Source: Flavobacterium sp. UBA7663
Lineage (GTDB): Bacteria > Bacteroidota > Bacteroidia > Flavobacteriales > Flavobacteriaceae
Assembly (NCBI RefSeq): GCF_002483315.1
Contig: NZ_DLHR01000001.1
Coordinates: forward strand, 4,615-68,614
DNA length: 64,000 nt
Direction: 5' to 3'
A program made the position numbers and the translations under genes. Below, one piece after another: positions 51,184 to 60,512 of the stretch; positions within the stretch are counted from its first letter, which is position 1, and every line of letters starts with the position of its first letter. The notes under the pieces were generated by a model. That model searched no databases. It was not told the DNA's origin and saw only the letters and a program-made list of their open reading frames with translations.

Positions 51184-52431
51184 TTAAAATGAATAGGCAC
51201 ATGAAATCATTGCTCTAAAATTACCAACATCTGTAGTGTTTCCACCAATCGATGCATCTGATTCTAAATCACCCCATGTAGCAGCAGTATACTCTAACTC
51301 TGGTGTAATTCTAAATTTATTTTGTTTGAAATCAACTCTTGCTGCAGCTCTCCAAACATTATCAACACCTCTTGTTCCAGAAGTTCCTCTCATGTATAAT
51401 GCAGTTGCACCATCTTTTCCTGTTCCATCGTTTTTAGTATATCCAAAAAAGAATCCAGGTGCAGTTTTCGCATTATTACTAGCAATATCTAACCACAATG
51501 ATGTTGTTTTTGTTGCTTCATATTTTTCAACTTGTCCTGGTGTTGTATATCCAGCAAAACCACCAAGCATTACTAAATTATACATATTTTCACCTGTAAT
51601 TCCGTAAGCCTTGATGTGAAATTTATCATTATTGTATTTGAAATATCCTACAAATGATAAACTATTTACTTTTTCATCTGACACTAAACCATTAGAAACC
51701 GTTAAAGGTTGTAAAGATTTAAATTCAGCTCCTAAACCTGCAATCCAATTTTTGTTTTTGAATTGAAATTGTCCGTGAAATGTTGGAATTGATGAATTAA
51801 TTGAAGCAGAATTTTGGGTTCCCCCAGTTGCGGTTGCGGTTGTAAATTCTCTTTCTTTGTACGCGGTTAACGCAAATGAAATATTATTTGAAAGACTATG
51901 TTTAACTCTAATTTGTGATGCCCAACCAAATGGGTTAAATAAAATACCTGTACTAAAGTTTGCTACTCCAGGAAAAACTTCAGGAATAAACGTTGGATAC
52001 CAAGTTTGTCCCATTGTAACAGTAGTTTTAGACCATTCTAAACTTGCAAAAGCATGTCTTAATCTAAATTGACCAATAGAACCTTCCGTATTACCAAAGA
52101 AATCGCCCTCTAATGTACCTGAAGTTTTAGCTCCCCAAACATTTGGTCCTTTTGCTTTAACACCTAATCTTGAAACTACAGATAAAAAATTTGAAGCACC
52201 TGCATCGTTAATATCTTTTCCGTTAGCATCTAAAACTTCATCTAAAGGATATAGGTTTAAATTATATTCCCTTACTTGAGCTGATTTTCTTGTATCCCAA
52301 ATATAATCAGTTCGAACGAAACCATAAAGATTTACGTCCCACTCCTTTTCTGCAGGTGCAGTTGCTGGAGTTGTTTGAGAATATCCCGAAAAGGATAAAG
52401 CTACAAACGATGCAATTAATACTTTTTTCAT
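51184..52431 (-). CDS. Outer-membrane porin
   Basis: A 415-aa beta-barrel protein with a signal peptide (cleavage after SGYSQ), a short linker (TTPATAPAEKEWD) and a regular alternation of aromatic and polar strands. It contains GQTWYPTFIPEVFPG and ends RAMISCAYSF, with a terminal aromatic residue as expected for Bam substrates. Lying directly before the DUF4212/actP pair, it probably admits short acids. Similar to DcaP/trimeric porins in general layout, but the family was not confirmed. Confidence 0.8.
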   Translation of the reverse strand: MKKVLIASFVALSFSGYSQTTPATAPAEKEWDVNLYGFVRTDYIWDTRKSAQVREYNLNLYPLDEVLDANGKDINDAGASNFLSVVSRLGVKAKGPNVWGAKTSGTLEGDFFGNTEGSIGQFRLRHAFASLEWSKTTVTMGQTWYPTFIPEVFPGVANFSTGILFNPFGWASQIRVKHSLSNNISFALTAYKEREFTTATATGGTQNSASINSSIPTFHGQFQFKNKNWIAGLGAEFKSLQPLTVSNGLVSDEKVNSLSFVGYFKYNNDKFHIKAYGITGENMYNLVMLGGFAGYTTPGQVEKYEATKTTSLWLDIASNNAKTAPGFFFGYTKNDGTGKDGATALYMRGTSGTRGVDNVWRAAARVDFKQNKFRITPELEYTAATWGDLESDASIGGNTTDVGNFRAMISCAYSF

Positions 52432-52529
52432 AATTTAAGTTTTGGTTAGTTGTGCATTTCTGCATGACCAAATTCTAAAATTATGTTAACGAAAAAAATT
52501 GTAATATATAATTTTGTAAAATGGTATAG

Positions 52530-52949
52530 TTAATCTTTAAAACGTTCCCATTTAATAAGCATAAACTTATCACCAAGCTCTGTTATAATCATACCTGCAC
52601 CAGACAATCTATCTTTATTTTGAAGGTATTCAACCAGCTCATTGTGCTTGAAAATCTTATAAGTTGGATGATAATTTGGATGTGGCGGTTTTTTGATTTT
52701 AAACTCTTTCACCCAATTGCTAATCGATACGTGCGAAACTCCTAAAATACGCTCAATTTCTCTAAAACTTAAACCTTCTAAATACAGTTGTAATGCTTTA
52801 GTTACATAGTAATCATCTATCTTTTTACCTAATTTGTTGACAGTGAAATAATAATTACAAGATTTACACAAATACCTTTGTCTATCTTTGATTACACCAC
52901 TTTTTACAATTGAATCGCTTTGGCATTTGGGACATGCTAAAATCTCCAT
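52530..52949 (-). CDS. Zinc-ribbon HTH protein (IS1 InsA-like), probable regulator
   Basis: A 139-aa protein with an N-terminal zinc-ribbon (CPKC, then CKSC, residues 5-31), a helix-turn-helix at about 55-80 (GLSFREIERILGVSHVSISNWV) and a short C-terminal domain (about 105-139). It resembles the IS1/InsA N-terminal region but lacks the DDE catalytic part, and no terminal repeats are seen, so it is not an insertion sequence. Stand-alone members occur next to acetate genes in Flavobacteria. It starts the 41-53 kb gene group and may regulate it. Confidence 0.75.
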   Translation of the reverse strand: MEILACPKCQSDSIVKSGVIKDRQRYLCKSCNYYFTVNKLGKKIDDYYVTKALQLYLEGLSFREIERILGVSHVSISNWVKEFKIKKPPHPNYHPTYKIFKHNELVEYLQNKDRLSGAGMIITELGDKFMLIKWERFKD

Positions 52950-53194
52950 ATATATAATTTTTGCATAAATATACTAATTTTGCAAAATATACAAAAATAT
53001 TGTTCGTAATTTTTCAAATATATTTTTTTACATATCACAATTATTTTGAATAAAAATTACACATAATGCAATAATAATCAAATACTAGCTTTTTTATGAT
53101 TTTTAGAATGTTCATAAAAATATTCAATTTTATCAAAAAAGTATAGTTATGACTTTAAATTATTTTACTTAATTTGTAGAAACAACACTAAACT

Positions 53195-53800
53195 ATGCAA
53201 TTCGATATTCAACATACCGAATCTTCCGCTTTATACAAGCTTTTAACTGGAACCGTAATTCCAAGACCTATTGGTTGGATTTCAACAGTTGATGCTAATG
53301 GAATTAATAACCTTGCTCCTTTTTCCTTTTTTAATGTAGTAAGTGAAGATCCACCACACATTATGTTTTCAACTGTTAGAACTGGAAACAAAAACAAAGA
53401 CACCTTAAATAATATATTAGATAACAAACAATTCGTTGTCAATTTAGTTACGGAAGAAGTTGTAGAACAAATGAATACCACTTCTCAAAGCGTAGCTTCT
53501 GATATTGATGAATTTGAATTAGCTGGAGTTACTCCTATTGATGCTATTTATATCAAGCCAAAACGTGTCAAAGAAAGCTTAGTTCATTTTGAATGTGAAA
53601 TGGTACATCATTATTTTATTGAAAAGCATCAAAATGGTGGCGCTTGCATTATCATCGGTAAAATAATCACAATGCATATTGATGATTCAATTCTTATGGA
53701 AAATAATAAAATAAACTTAGAAATATATAAGCCTGTTGCTCGTTTAGCAGGTTCGAATTATAGTAAACTCGGAGAAATTTTCTCTATAAAAAGACAATAA
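53195..53800 (+). CDS. Flavin reductase-like FMN-binding protein
   Basis: A 201-aa split-barrel protein of the flavin reductase family (PF01613). GTVIPRPIGWISTVDANGINNLAPFSFFN is diagnostic for the subgroup encoded in aromatic catabolism clusters. It is first in a plus-strand cluster, 40 nt upstream of the fused monooxygenase gene. It may provide reduced flavin or act on an early substrate; which one is open. Confidence 0.88.
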   Translation: MQFDIQHTESSALYKLLTGTVIPRPIGWISTVDANGINNLAPFSFFNVVSEDPPHIMFSTVRTGNKNKDTLNNILDNKQFVVNLVTEEVVEQMNTTSQSVASDIDEFELAGVTPIDAIYIKPKRVKESLVHFECEMVHHYFIEKHQNGGACIIIGKIITMHIDDSILMENNKINLEIYKPVARLAGSNYSKLGEIFSIKRQ

Positions 53801-53840
53801 CTAATTATCAATTATCCATTGTTAATTATCAATTAAAAAC

Positions 53841-56135
53841 ATGAAAATAACAGTTATAGGTGGTGGTCCAGGCGGACTTTACTTTTCGATATTAACCAAA
53901 AAAGCAATGCCTCATTGCCAAATTGATATTTACGAGCGCAATAAACCTGATGATAGTTTTGGTTTTGGTGTCGTATTTTCAGACGAAACCTTAGGGGAAT
54001 TCCTAAAACGCGACATGCAATCATATGAACTCATTCGAAGTAAATTTGCGTATTGGGATGATATTATTGTGGCTCGTGATGGTGAATCAGTAAACATTGC
54101 CGGAAATGGATTCTGTGGTTGTTCCAGAAAAACATTGTTGCAATTATTACAACAAAGATGTGTTGAAGAAGGCGTAAATCTGCATTTCGAACAAAATGTA
54201 GATGATTTATCTCGATTTGCGGATTCGGATATTATATTAGCTTCTGACGGAATTGCAAGTGCCATCCGAACAAAACATGAGAATGAATTTGGAACTAAAA
54301 TCGAATTAAAGAAAAACCGCTTCGTTTGGTTAGGCTCCACAAAACCTTTAGATGCCTTCACTTATTTCTTTAGAAGTACACCTCACGGAACCATTGTTGC
54401 GCACTCCTATCAATATGAAGAAGGCATGAGTACGTGGATTTTTGAATGTAGCGATGAAACGTGGCAAAAACACGGTTTTGAAGTTACAAATGAAGAAGAT
54501 ACCATGGCAAAAATCGCCGAAATCTTCAAAGAGGAACTAGACGGACATCCACTAATCTCAAACAAATCACATTGGCGTCAATTTCCACATGTAACGAATG
54601 AAAAATGGAGTCATAATAATATTGTTTTGTTAGGCGATGCTAAAGCTACTGCCCACTACTCTATTGGTTCAGGAACAAAATTAGCCATGGATTGTGCGAT
54701 TGGTTTATCTGATGCCGTAATTGCAAATCCAAACAACGTGCAAGCTGCCTTTGAACAATATGATAAAACCCGAAGAAATACGGTAGAAATGATTCAGTAT
54801 GCGGCCGTAGTTTCTTTAGATTGGTTCGAAAATATGGACCGTCACATGCAACACCCATTTCAGCAATTTGCATTTGGATGTATGACACGTTCGAAAAAAG
54901 TAACGTATGAAAATTTACGTTTAAGAGATAGCTCGTTCACGGATAAAGTTTTAGAAGAGTTCAATGACAATTACAATGTTAATATCAAAAATCAATCAGC
55001 AGCCTTTTCAAAATTCAAATTAAGAAATTTAGAACTGCAAAACCGAATTGTGATGTCATCGATGGGACAATATTCCGCTGTTGATGGTGTAGTTTCAGAT
55101 TGGCATTTGGTGCATTATGGAAGTCGTGCTACGGGTGGTATAGGATTAATCATTACAGAAATGACGGCTATTTCAGAAACTGGAAGAATTACAGAAGGTT
55201 GCGCGGGAATTTATAATGCAGAGCAATTGAATCAATGGAAAAAAATTACAGATTTCATTCATAATAATACTTCTACTAAAATAGGAATTCAATTAGGACA
55301 TTCGGGACGAAAAGGTGCTACCAAAAAACCTTGGGAAGGCAACGAACCAATTGAAACACCTTGGAATTTAATTTCCGCTTCTCCTATTCCATTCAATGAA
55401 AATTTCGCAACACCAAAAGAAATGTCTTTGGAAGATATGGAAGAAATAAAAACACAATTGATTCAAGCGACCAAAAATGCAGATGAAGCTGGGTTTGATA
55501 TGATTGAATTACAAGCGCATCATGGCTTTTTATTGGCTTCTTTCTTATCGCCATTAACTAATATTCGTTCGGATGAATTTGGTGGAAGTATCGAAAATCG
55601 TTTAAAATATCCTTTGGAAGTATTTAAAGCAATTCGTGAAGTATTTCCAACTGAAAAACCAATCTCGGTGCGAATTTCAGCAACTGATTGGGTAGAAAAC
55701 GGAATTTCAGAACAAGAAGTAATTACAATCGCAACTGCTTTTAAAAATGCAGGAGCTGACATCATTAATGTTTCAACAGGAAATACTGTAGCAGGTCAAA
55801 AACCATTAACAGGTAGAATGTGGCAAACGCCTTTTTCGGATGCCGTTCGAAATACCATTCATATTCCAACCATTACTGCGGGCTATATTCAGGATATCGA
55901 CCAAATTAATACCATAATTCTTAACGGAAGAGCCGATTTAGTTGCTTTAGGACGTCCTTTATTGTTGGATGCAAATTTTGTGAGAAATGCACAAGCTTAC
56001 GAACAATTTCAAGCAAATGACATCCCAAATCCATATAAAATGGGCGTTTCACATTTGTATCCGCTAAAAGCTTCGGAAAGAAAACAAGTGGAAGGAATGA
56101 AAAAAGCATTAAAACCGAAAAGTAATAAGAAGTAA
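53841..56135 (+). CDS. Fused FAD monooxygenase / OYE-type reductase, aryl-CoA specific
   Basis: A 764-aa fusion. Residues 1-370 are a FAD-dependent hydroxylase of the salicylate-hydroxylase type (VIGGGPGGLYFSI near the N-terminus, LLGDAKATAHYSIGSGTKLAMD). Residues from about 385 are an Old Yellow Enzyme barrel (LELQNRIVMSSMGQYSA, HHGFLLASFLSPLTN, SVRISATDW). This is the architecture of 2-aminobenzoyl-CoA monooxygenase/reductase and salicylyl-CoA 5-hydroxylase. The downstream gentisate genes favour salicylyl-CoA; anthraniloyl-CoA is not excluded. Followed by a CoA ligase gene after 9 nt. Confidence 0.88.
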   Translation: MKITVIGGGPGGLYFSILTKKAMPHCQIDIYERNKPDDSFGFGVVFSDETLGEFLKRDMQSYELIRSKFAYWDDIIVARDGESVNIAGNGFCGCSRKTLLQLLQQRCVEEGVNLHFEQNVDDLSRFADSDIILASDGIASAIRTKHENEFGTKIELKKNRFVWLGSTKPLDAFTYFFRSTPHGTIVAHSYQYEEGMSTWIFECSDETWQKHGFEVTNEEDTMAKIAEIFKEELDGHPLISNKSHWRQFPHVTNEKWSHNNIVLLGDAKATAHYSIGSGTKLAMDCAIGLSDAVIANPNNVQAAFEQYDKTRRNTVEMIQYAAVVSLDWFENMDRHMQHPFQQFAFGCMTRSKKVTYENLRLRDSSFTDKVLEEFNDNYNVNIKNQSAAFSKFKLRNLELQNRIVMSSMGQYSAVDGVVSDWHLVHYGSRATGGIGLIITEMTAISETGRITEGCAGIYNAEQLNQWKKITDFIHNNTSTKIGIQLGHSGRKGATKKPWEGNEPIETPWNLISASPIPFNENFATPKEMSLEDMEEIKTQLIQATKNADEAGFDMIELQAHHGFLLASFLSPLTNIRSDEFGGSIENRLKYPLEVFKAIREVFPTEKPISVRISATDWVENGISEQEVITIATAFKNAGADIINVSTGNTVAGQKPLTGRMWQTPFSDAVRNTIHIPTITAGYIQDIDQINTIILNGRADLVALGRPLLLDANFVRNAQAYEQFQANDIPNPYKMGVSHLYPLKASERKQVEGMKKALKPKSNKK

Positions 56136-56144
56136 TTAGGGATT

Positions 56145-57734
56145 ATGAAACATTACGAAGATAATTTCGCTCACAATAGCTTACCTGCTCTGGAATTACA
56201 ACCAGAATATACCTTTTTGGATTTACTGCAATTCCAACATCCAGAAATGCTGAATTGTGTAGATAGATTGTTAGATAGCCATATTCGAGAAGGTCGTGGA
56301 AATAACATTTGTATTCGCACGTTTGAGGAAACTTGGACCTATCAAGATTTGTTTGAAAAAGCCAATCAAATAGCTCACGTTTTGGTAGATGATTTAGGTT
56401 TAAAATCGGGTAATCGCGTTTTGATTCGTTCAGCAAATAATCCAATGATGGTAGCGTGTTGGTTTGCTATTTTAAAAGTAGGTGGAATTGTTGTTGCAAC
56501 CATGCCCTTGCTTCGTTCTAAAGAATTAACGACTATTATCGATTGTGCTCAAATTTCTCATGTATTGTGCGATAAAGAATTGGAAGAAGAAATCCATTTG
56601 GTTAAGTCTGATTTCTTAAAACAAACGTGTTTTTATGGAAATTCGCAATTGGAAGAATTAATGGCTTCTAAATCGAAAACTTTCGACAATTATCATTCCA
56701 AATCCGATTCCGTTGCATTGATTGGATTTACTTCAGGAACAACAGGTTTGCCAAAAATGACAGCTCATTATCACAAAGATATTTTGAATATTTGTGAGGC
56801 GTTTCCACAATATTCGCTTCAACCTACTCCAAAGGATATTTTCACAGGAAGTCCACCATTAGGATTTACCTTTGGTTTAGGTGGATTAGTTTTGTTTCCG
56901 ATGTATTTTGGCGCTTCGACATTTTTAATCGAAAAACCGAGTCCAGATTTGTTGTTAAAAGCGATTCAAGACTTTAAAATTACGATTTGTTTTACCGCTC
57001 CAACCGCTTGGCGAATTATCACCACAAAAGTAAATGATTATGATATTTCGAGTTTGAGAAAATGTGTATCTGCTGGCGAAACTTTACCATTGAAAGTTTG
57101 GCAAGACTGGTATAATGCTACAAGTTTAAAAATTATTGACGGAATCGGAGCTACAGAAATGTTGCATATTTTTATTTCATCCAACGAAGAAAACATGAAA
57201 CCTGGCGCTACTGGAAAAGCGATTACAGGTTACGAAGCTAAAATTATTGACAAAGAAGACAACGAGTTACCAAGAAACGATGCCGGAAGACTAGCCGTTC
57301 GAGGAATTACAGGTTGCAAATACCTAAACCGAGAAGAAAAACAAAGAGAATACGTAGAAAAAGGTTGGAACATCACAGGTGATATTTTCCGTCAAGATGA
57401 AGAAGGTTATTTTTATTTTGTGGCGCGTGGTGATGATATGATTATTTCTTCTGGGTATAATATTGCGGCAATTGAAGTAGAATCCGTACTTTTAACCCAC
57501 GAAGATATTTTGGAATGTGCTGTAGTAGGTTTACCCGATGAAGAACGAGGCATGTTAGTTTGTGCGCATATTGTGTTACACGATACCACTAAAGCATCAG
57601 ATGTAATGAAGAATCGTATTCAGCACTGGTTCAAAGAAGTAGCTGCTCCATATAAATATCCAAGAGTAATTAATTTTGTGGAATGTTTGCCGAAAACGGA
57701 GACTGGAAAAATACAGCGATTTAAGTTGAAATAA
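56145..57734 (+). CDS. Aryl-CoA ligase (benzoate/2-aminobenzoate/salicylate type)
   Basis: A 529-aa AMP-forming ligase: GFTSGTTGLPKMTAHYHKD, DGIGATEMLHIFISS, GRDDMIISSGYNI and the catalytic-lysine motif KTETGKIQRF. The GxTEMLHIF active-site stretch is typical of benzoate-CoA and 2-aminobenzoate-CoA ligases. It would activate the aromatic acid for the fused monooxygenase encoded just upstream. Substrate is by analogy; salicylate or anthranilate are most likely. Confidence 0.88.
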   Translation: MKHYEDNFAHNSLPALELQPEYTFLDLLQFQHPEMLNCVDRLLDSHIREGRGNNICIRTFEETWTYQDLFEKANQIAHVLVDDLGLKSGNRVLIRSANNPMMVACWFAILKVGGIVVATMPLLRSKELTTIIDCAQISHVLCDKELEEEIHLVKSDFLKQTCFYGNSQLEELMASKSKTFDNYHSKSDSVALIGFTSGTTGLPKMTAHYHKDILNICEAFPQYSLQPTPKDIFTGSPPLGFTFGLGGLVLFPMYFGASTFLIEKPSPDLLLKAIQDFKITICFTAPTAWRIITTKVNDYDISSLRKCVSAGETLPLKVWQDWYNATSLKIIDGIGATEMLHIFISSNEENMKPGATGKAITGYEAKIIDKEDNELPRNDAGRLAVRGITGCKYLNREEKQREYVEKGWNITGDIFRQDEEGYFYFVARGDDMIISSGYNIAAIEVESVLLTHEDILECAVVGLPDEERGMLVCAHIVLHDTTKASDVMKNRIQHWFKEVAAPYKYPRVINFVECLPKTETGKIQRFKLK

Positions 57735-57772
57735 GTATAAAGATTTTAGTATTAAGTATCAAGACATATATA

Positions 57773-58192
57773 ATGAGTCAATTTACAAAACAAGAAAAAG
57801 TACGTTTCCAACATGTTGATTATGCAGGAATTGTCTTCTATCCCCGATTTTTAGAAATGCTAAATTGTTTAGTAGAAGATTGGTTTGAAGAAGCCTTAGA
57901 TCGTCCTTTTTCAAAAATGCACGAAACCAACGGTATTCCAACGGTTGATTTAAAAATTCAATTCAAAAACGCTGCTAGATTAGGCGAAATCTTAACCAAA
58001 AAATTGTGGGTAAAAGAATTAAAAAATTCGTCAATTCTATGCGGATTTCAGTTTGTAAATGAAGCAGAAAATACCGTTTTAGAAGGCGAAGTCACTTTAG
58101 TAAACGTAGCTTTCAACCCAGAAAGAAACGGCATCAAAGCCGAACCTTTCACAGAAGAAATGAAGAAAAAAATTATGAATTACCAATTATGA
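57773..58192 (+). CDS. Acyl-CoA thioesterase (4-hydroxybenzoyl-CoA type)
   Basis: A 139-aa hotdog thioesterase with the HVDYAGIVFYPRFLEMLN motif, in which the Asp is catalytic. In this cluster it fits release of free gentisate from gentisyl-CoA. It starts 38 nt after the ligase gene and is followed by a spacer with a palindromic repeat. Confidence 0.9.
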   Translation: MSQFTKQEKVRFQHVDYAGIVFYPRFLEMLNCLVEDWFEEALDRPFSKMHETNGIPTVDLKIQFKNAARLGEILTKKLWVKELKNSSILCGFQFVNEAENTVLEGEVTLVNVAFNPERNGIKAEPFTEEMKKKIMNYQL

Positions 58193-58193
58193 A

Positions 58194-58252
58194 TTACGAT
58201 TTAATCTCGTTTCAATTCATAATTCTTAATTTTAAATTCGTAATTATATAAC
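58194..58252. repeat. Palindromic AT-rich spacer repeat
   Basis: AATTATGAATTACGA and TCGTAATTATA-type arms surround the spacer between the thioesterase and nitrilase genes, with nested AATTCATAATT. A related spacer, rich in TAATTATCAATTA repeats, precedes the fused monooxygenase gene at about 53801-53836. These look like low-complexity or REP-like operon spacers. Confidence 0.5.
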
Positions 58253-58253
58253 T

Positions 58254-59234
58254 ATGGAATTCAAAAAATTTAAAGCTGCTACCGTTCAAACCTCACCTGT
58301 ATTTCTAAATGTAGAAAAAACAGTTGATAAAGCCATTTCTTTCATTAAAGAAGCCAGTAGCAACGGAGCAAAATTAATCGCTTTTCCAGAGGTTTTTATC
58401 GCTGGATATCCGTATTGGAATTGGATTATGACGCCTGTTCAAGGGAGTAAATGGTATGAAGAATTGTATAAAAATTCGGTTGACGTATCAGGTCCTGAAA
58501 TCAAAAAATTGTGCTTAGCGACAAAAGACAATGACATTCATATTGTAATGGGAATCAACGAACGAGGTAAAAGCTATGGCGAAATTTACAATACCAATTT
58601 AATCATTGACAACAAAGGTGTTATCGTTGGAAAACACAGAAAGTTAGTTCCTACATGGGCTGAAAAACTAACTTGGTCTTCAGGTGATGGCTCTTCGCTA
58701 AAAGTGTATGATACTGAAATTGGACCGATTGGAACCTTAGCTTGTGGTGAAAATACAAATACTCTAGCGCGTTTTACACTACTTTCTCAAGGTGAATTGA
58801 TTCATATTGCCAATTATATTTCACTTCCTGTGGCTCCACCCGATTACGATATGGCGGAGGCGATTAAAATTCGTGCCGCAGCGCATTCGTTTGAAGGGAA
58901 ATTGTTTACAATTGTTTCGTGTTCAACTGTTTCGCAAGAAATTAAAGATGCCTTACGTGCCGATGTTCCGAATGTAGATGAATTGTTAGATAGAAAAAGT
59001 TCAGCTTTTTCAGGATTTATAGGTCCAAATGGCGCTGTTATTGGGCAACCGCTAATCGATGAAGAAGGTATGGTGTATGCCGAAATTGATTTAGCAAAAT
59101 GCATCCAACCGAAGCAAATGCACGATATTTTAGGACATTATAATAGATTTGATATTTTTGATTTGCGTGTAAACACTGCTCCTACTCGAAAAATTACGTT
59201 TATTGATAATCACGAAGAGTTTAATAAGAGATAA
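58254..59234 (+). CDS. Nitrilase-family hydrolase
   Basis: A 326-aa C-N hydrolase with the catalytic triad Glu46 (FPEVFIAGYP), Lys130 (KHRKLVPT) and Cys164 (CGENTNTLARF). The FPEVFIxGYPYW and CGENTN contexts are those of true nitrilases, which turn nitriles into carboxylic acids. Its place in an aromatic-acid cluster suggests an aromatic or arylacetonitrile substrate feeding the CoA ligase. The substrate is not shown by the sequence. Confidence 0.88.
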   Translation: MEFKKFKAATVQTSPVFLNVEKTVDKAISFIKEASSNGAKLIAFPEVFIAGYPYWNWIMTPVQGSKWYEELYKNSVDVSGPEIKKLCLATKDNDIHIVMGINERGKSYGEIYNTNLIIDNKGVIVGKHRKLVPTWAEKLTWSSGDGSSLKVYDTEIGPIGTLACGENTNTLARFTLLSQGELIHIANYISLPVAPPDYDMAEAIKIRAAAHSFEGKLFTIVSCSTVSQEIKDALRADVPNVDELLDRKSSAFSGFIGPNGAVIGQPLIDEEGMVYAEIDLAKCIQPKQMHDILGHYNRFDIFDLRVNTAPTRKITFIDNHEEFNKR

Positions 59235-59237
59235 AAA

Positions 59238-60488
59238 ATGAAAAAAATAATCATATTTTTATTTTCGTTGCTTCTATATTCTTGTACTAAGAAGGAAAAA
59301 ACACATTCTTCTGAATTTCTTTTAGCTCAAAAGGAACTTACAGAGCAATTGACAAAAATTAGTACGCAAACCGATTTCAATGGTTTTGGAGTAGCTATTT
59401 CAAACGAAAATGAAGTGTTATATCAAAATGGCTTTGGAATAGCTAATTTGGAACCCAAACAAAAATATGACGAAAATACGGTTCAAAATATTGCATCTGT
59501 ATCGAAAACTTTTATTGGTATTGCCATACTTAAGGCACAAGAATTAGGAAAATTGCAATTGGATGACCCAATTAACAAATACCTTTCTTTCAAAGTCACC
59601 AATCCATATTATCCAAATATTCCAATTACCATTAGACAATTAACCACACATACTTCTTCAATAAATGATAATGAAGTTTATATGAAAAAAACAATCGTAT
59701 TAAACGACACTATTAATCTTAAACAAAATCTTGATATTGATATTTCACCAACAAAATTTAATCCACCAAAGGCTAAAATAACTATAGAAGAATTTTTGAA
59801 AAACACATTGGATAATAGAGGTAAATGGTATTTAAAAGATGTATTTCTTAACAAAAAACCTGGTAAAATTTACAACTATTCTAACGTTGGAGCAACGCTT
59901 GCAGCTTTAGTATTAGAAAAAGCAACTGGTATTTCTTATGATAAATTCACAACAGAACATATATTAAAACCACTTCAAATGAATTCATCTGGATGGAGCT
60001 TTGATTCGGTTAATTTTTCGAAATGCACAAACACCTTTCAAGACAAAAGAACTCCCTATCCATTTTATTCCTTAAATACCTATCCAGATGGTGGAATGCT
60101 AACAACTTCTAAGGATATGGGAAATTATATTAGTGAACTTTTGAAGGGATTTTTAGGAAAAGGTACTTTATTGAATAAAGAAAGTTATCAAGAATATTTT
60201 AGACCACAACTTCAAGCTAAAAACTTCATAGATAGAGATACAAGCGAATATGGAGATTATAATATTGGTATTACCATGACTATTTTTCCATCGGGTAATT
60301 TTGGGCATTTTGGAGGAGATCCTGGACTTTTTTCCGTTATTCAATTTGATAAAAAGAAAAAAACAGCCAGATATTATATTATAAATACCAATCCAAGTGG
60401 ACCAGAAACAAATAAATATCATAAGCAAATTAATGATGCTTTAGACATATATACAGAAAAACTAAATACATTAAGCAAATTAGAATAG
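59238..60488 (+). CDS. Beta-lactamase-family serine hydrolase, lipoprotein
   Basis: A 416-aa exported lipoprotein (lipobox LLYSC, Cys16) of the class C beta-lactamase/esterase fold: nucleophile motif SVSKTF (SxxK), YNYSNVG (YxN) and a HFGGDPG motif near the C-terminus. It begins 3 nt after the nitrilase gene and lies in the middle of an aromatic-degradation operon. An esterase releasing an aromatic acid from an ester, such as an acetylated or methylated precursor, is an idea only; penicillin-binding roles are also possible. Confidence 0.8.
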   Translation: MKKIIIFLFSLLLYSCTKKEKTHSSEFLLAQKELTEQLTKISTQTDFNGFGVAISNENEVLYQNGFGIANLEPKQKYDENTVQNIASVSKTFIGIAILKAQELGKLQLDDPINKYLSFKVTNPYYPNIPITIRQLTTHTSSINDNEVYMKKTIVLNDTINLKQNLDIDISPTKFNPPKAKITIEEFLKNTLDNRGKWYLKDVFLNKKPGKIYNYSNVGATLAALVLEKATGISYDKFTTEHILKPLQMNSSGWSFDSVNFSKCTNTFQDKRTPYPFYSLNTYPDGGMLTTSKDMGNYISELLKGFLGKGTLLNKESYQEYFRPQLQAKNFIDRDTSEYGDYNIGITMTIFPSGNFGHFGGDPGLFSVIQFDKKKKTARYYIINTNPSGPETNKYHKQINDALDIYTEKLNTLSKLE

Positions 60489-60512
60489 TTGTATACAATT
60501 TAAAATAATATT

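Noticed and set aside
52501..52531. Sequence similar to the left dif-like site (TAATATATAA...GTAAAATGGTATAGTTA).
   Set aside because: Only a XerD-like arm (TTTTGTAAAAT, 10/11) is present; there is no matching XerC arm and no second copy nearby.
52530..52949. IS1-family insertion sequence.
   Set aside because: Only the InsA-like zinc-ribbon/HTH part exists; no DDE transposase frame, terminal inverted repeats or target duplication were found.
53801..53836. TAATTATCAATTA repeats before the fused monooxygenase considered as an operator array.
   Set aside because: Low-complexity AT sequence without conserved spacing or symmetry; similar strings occur in other spacers.
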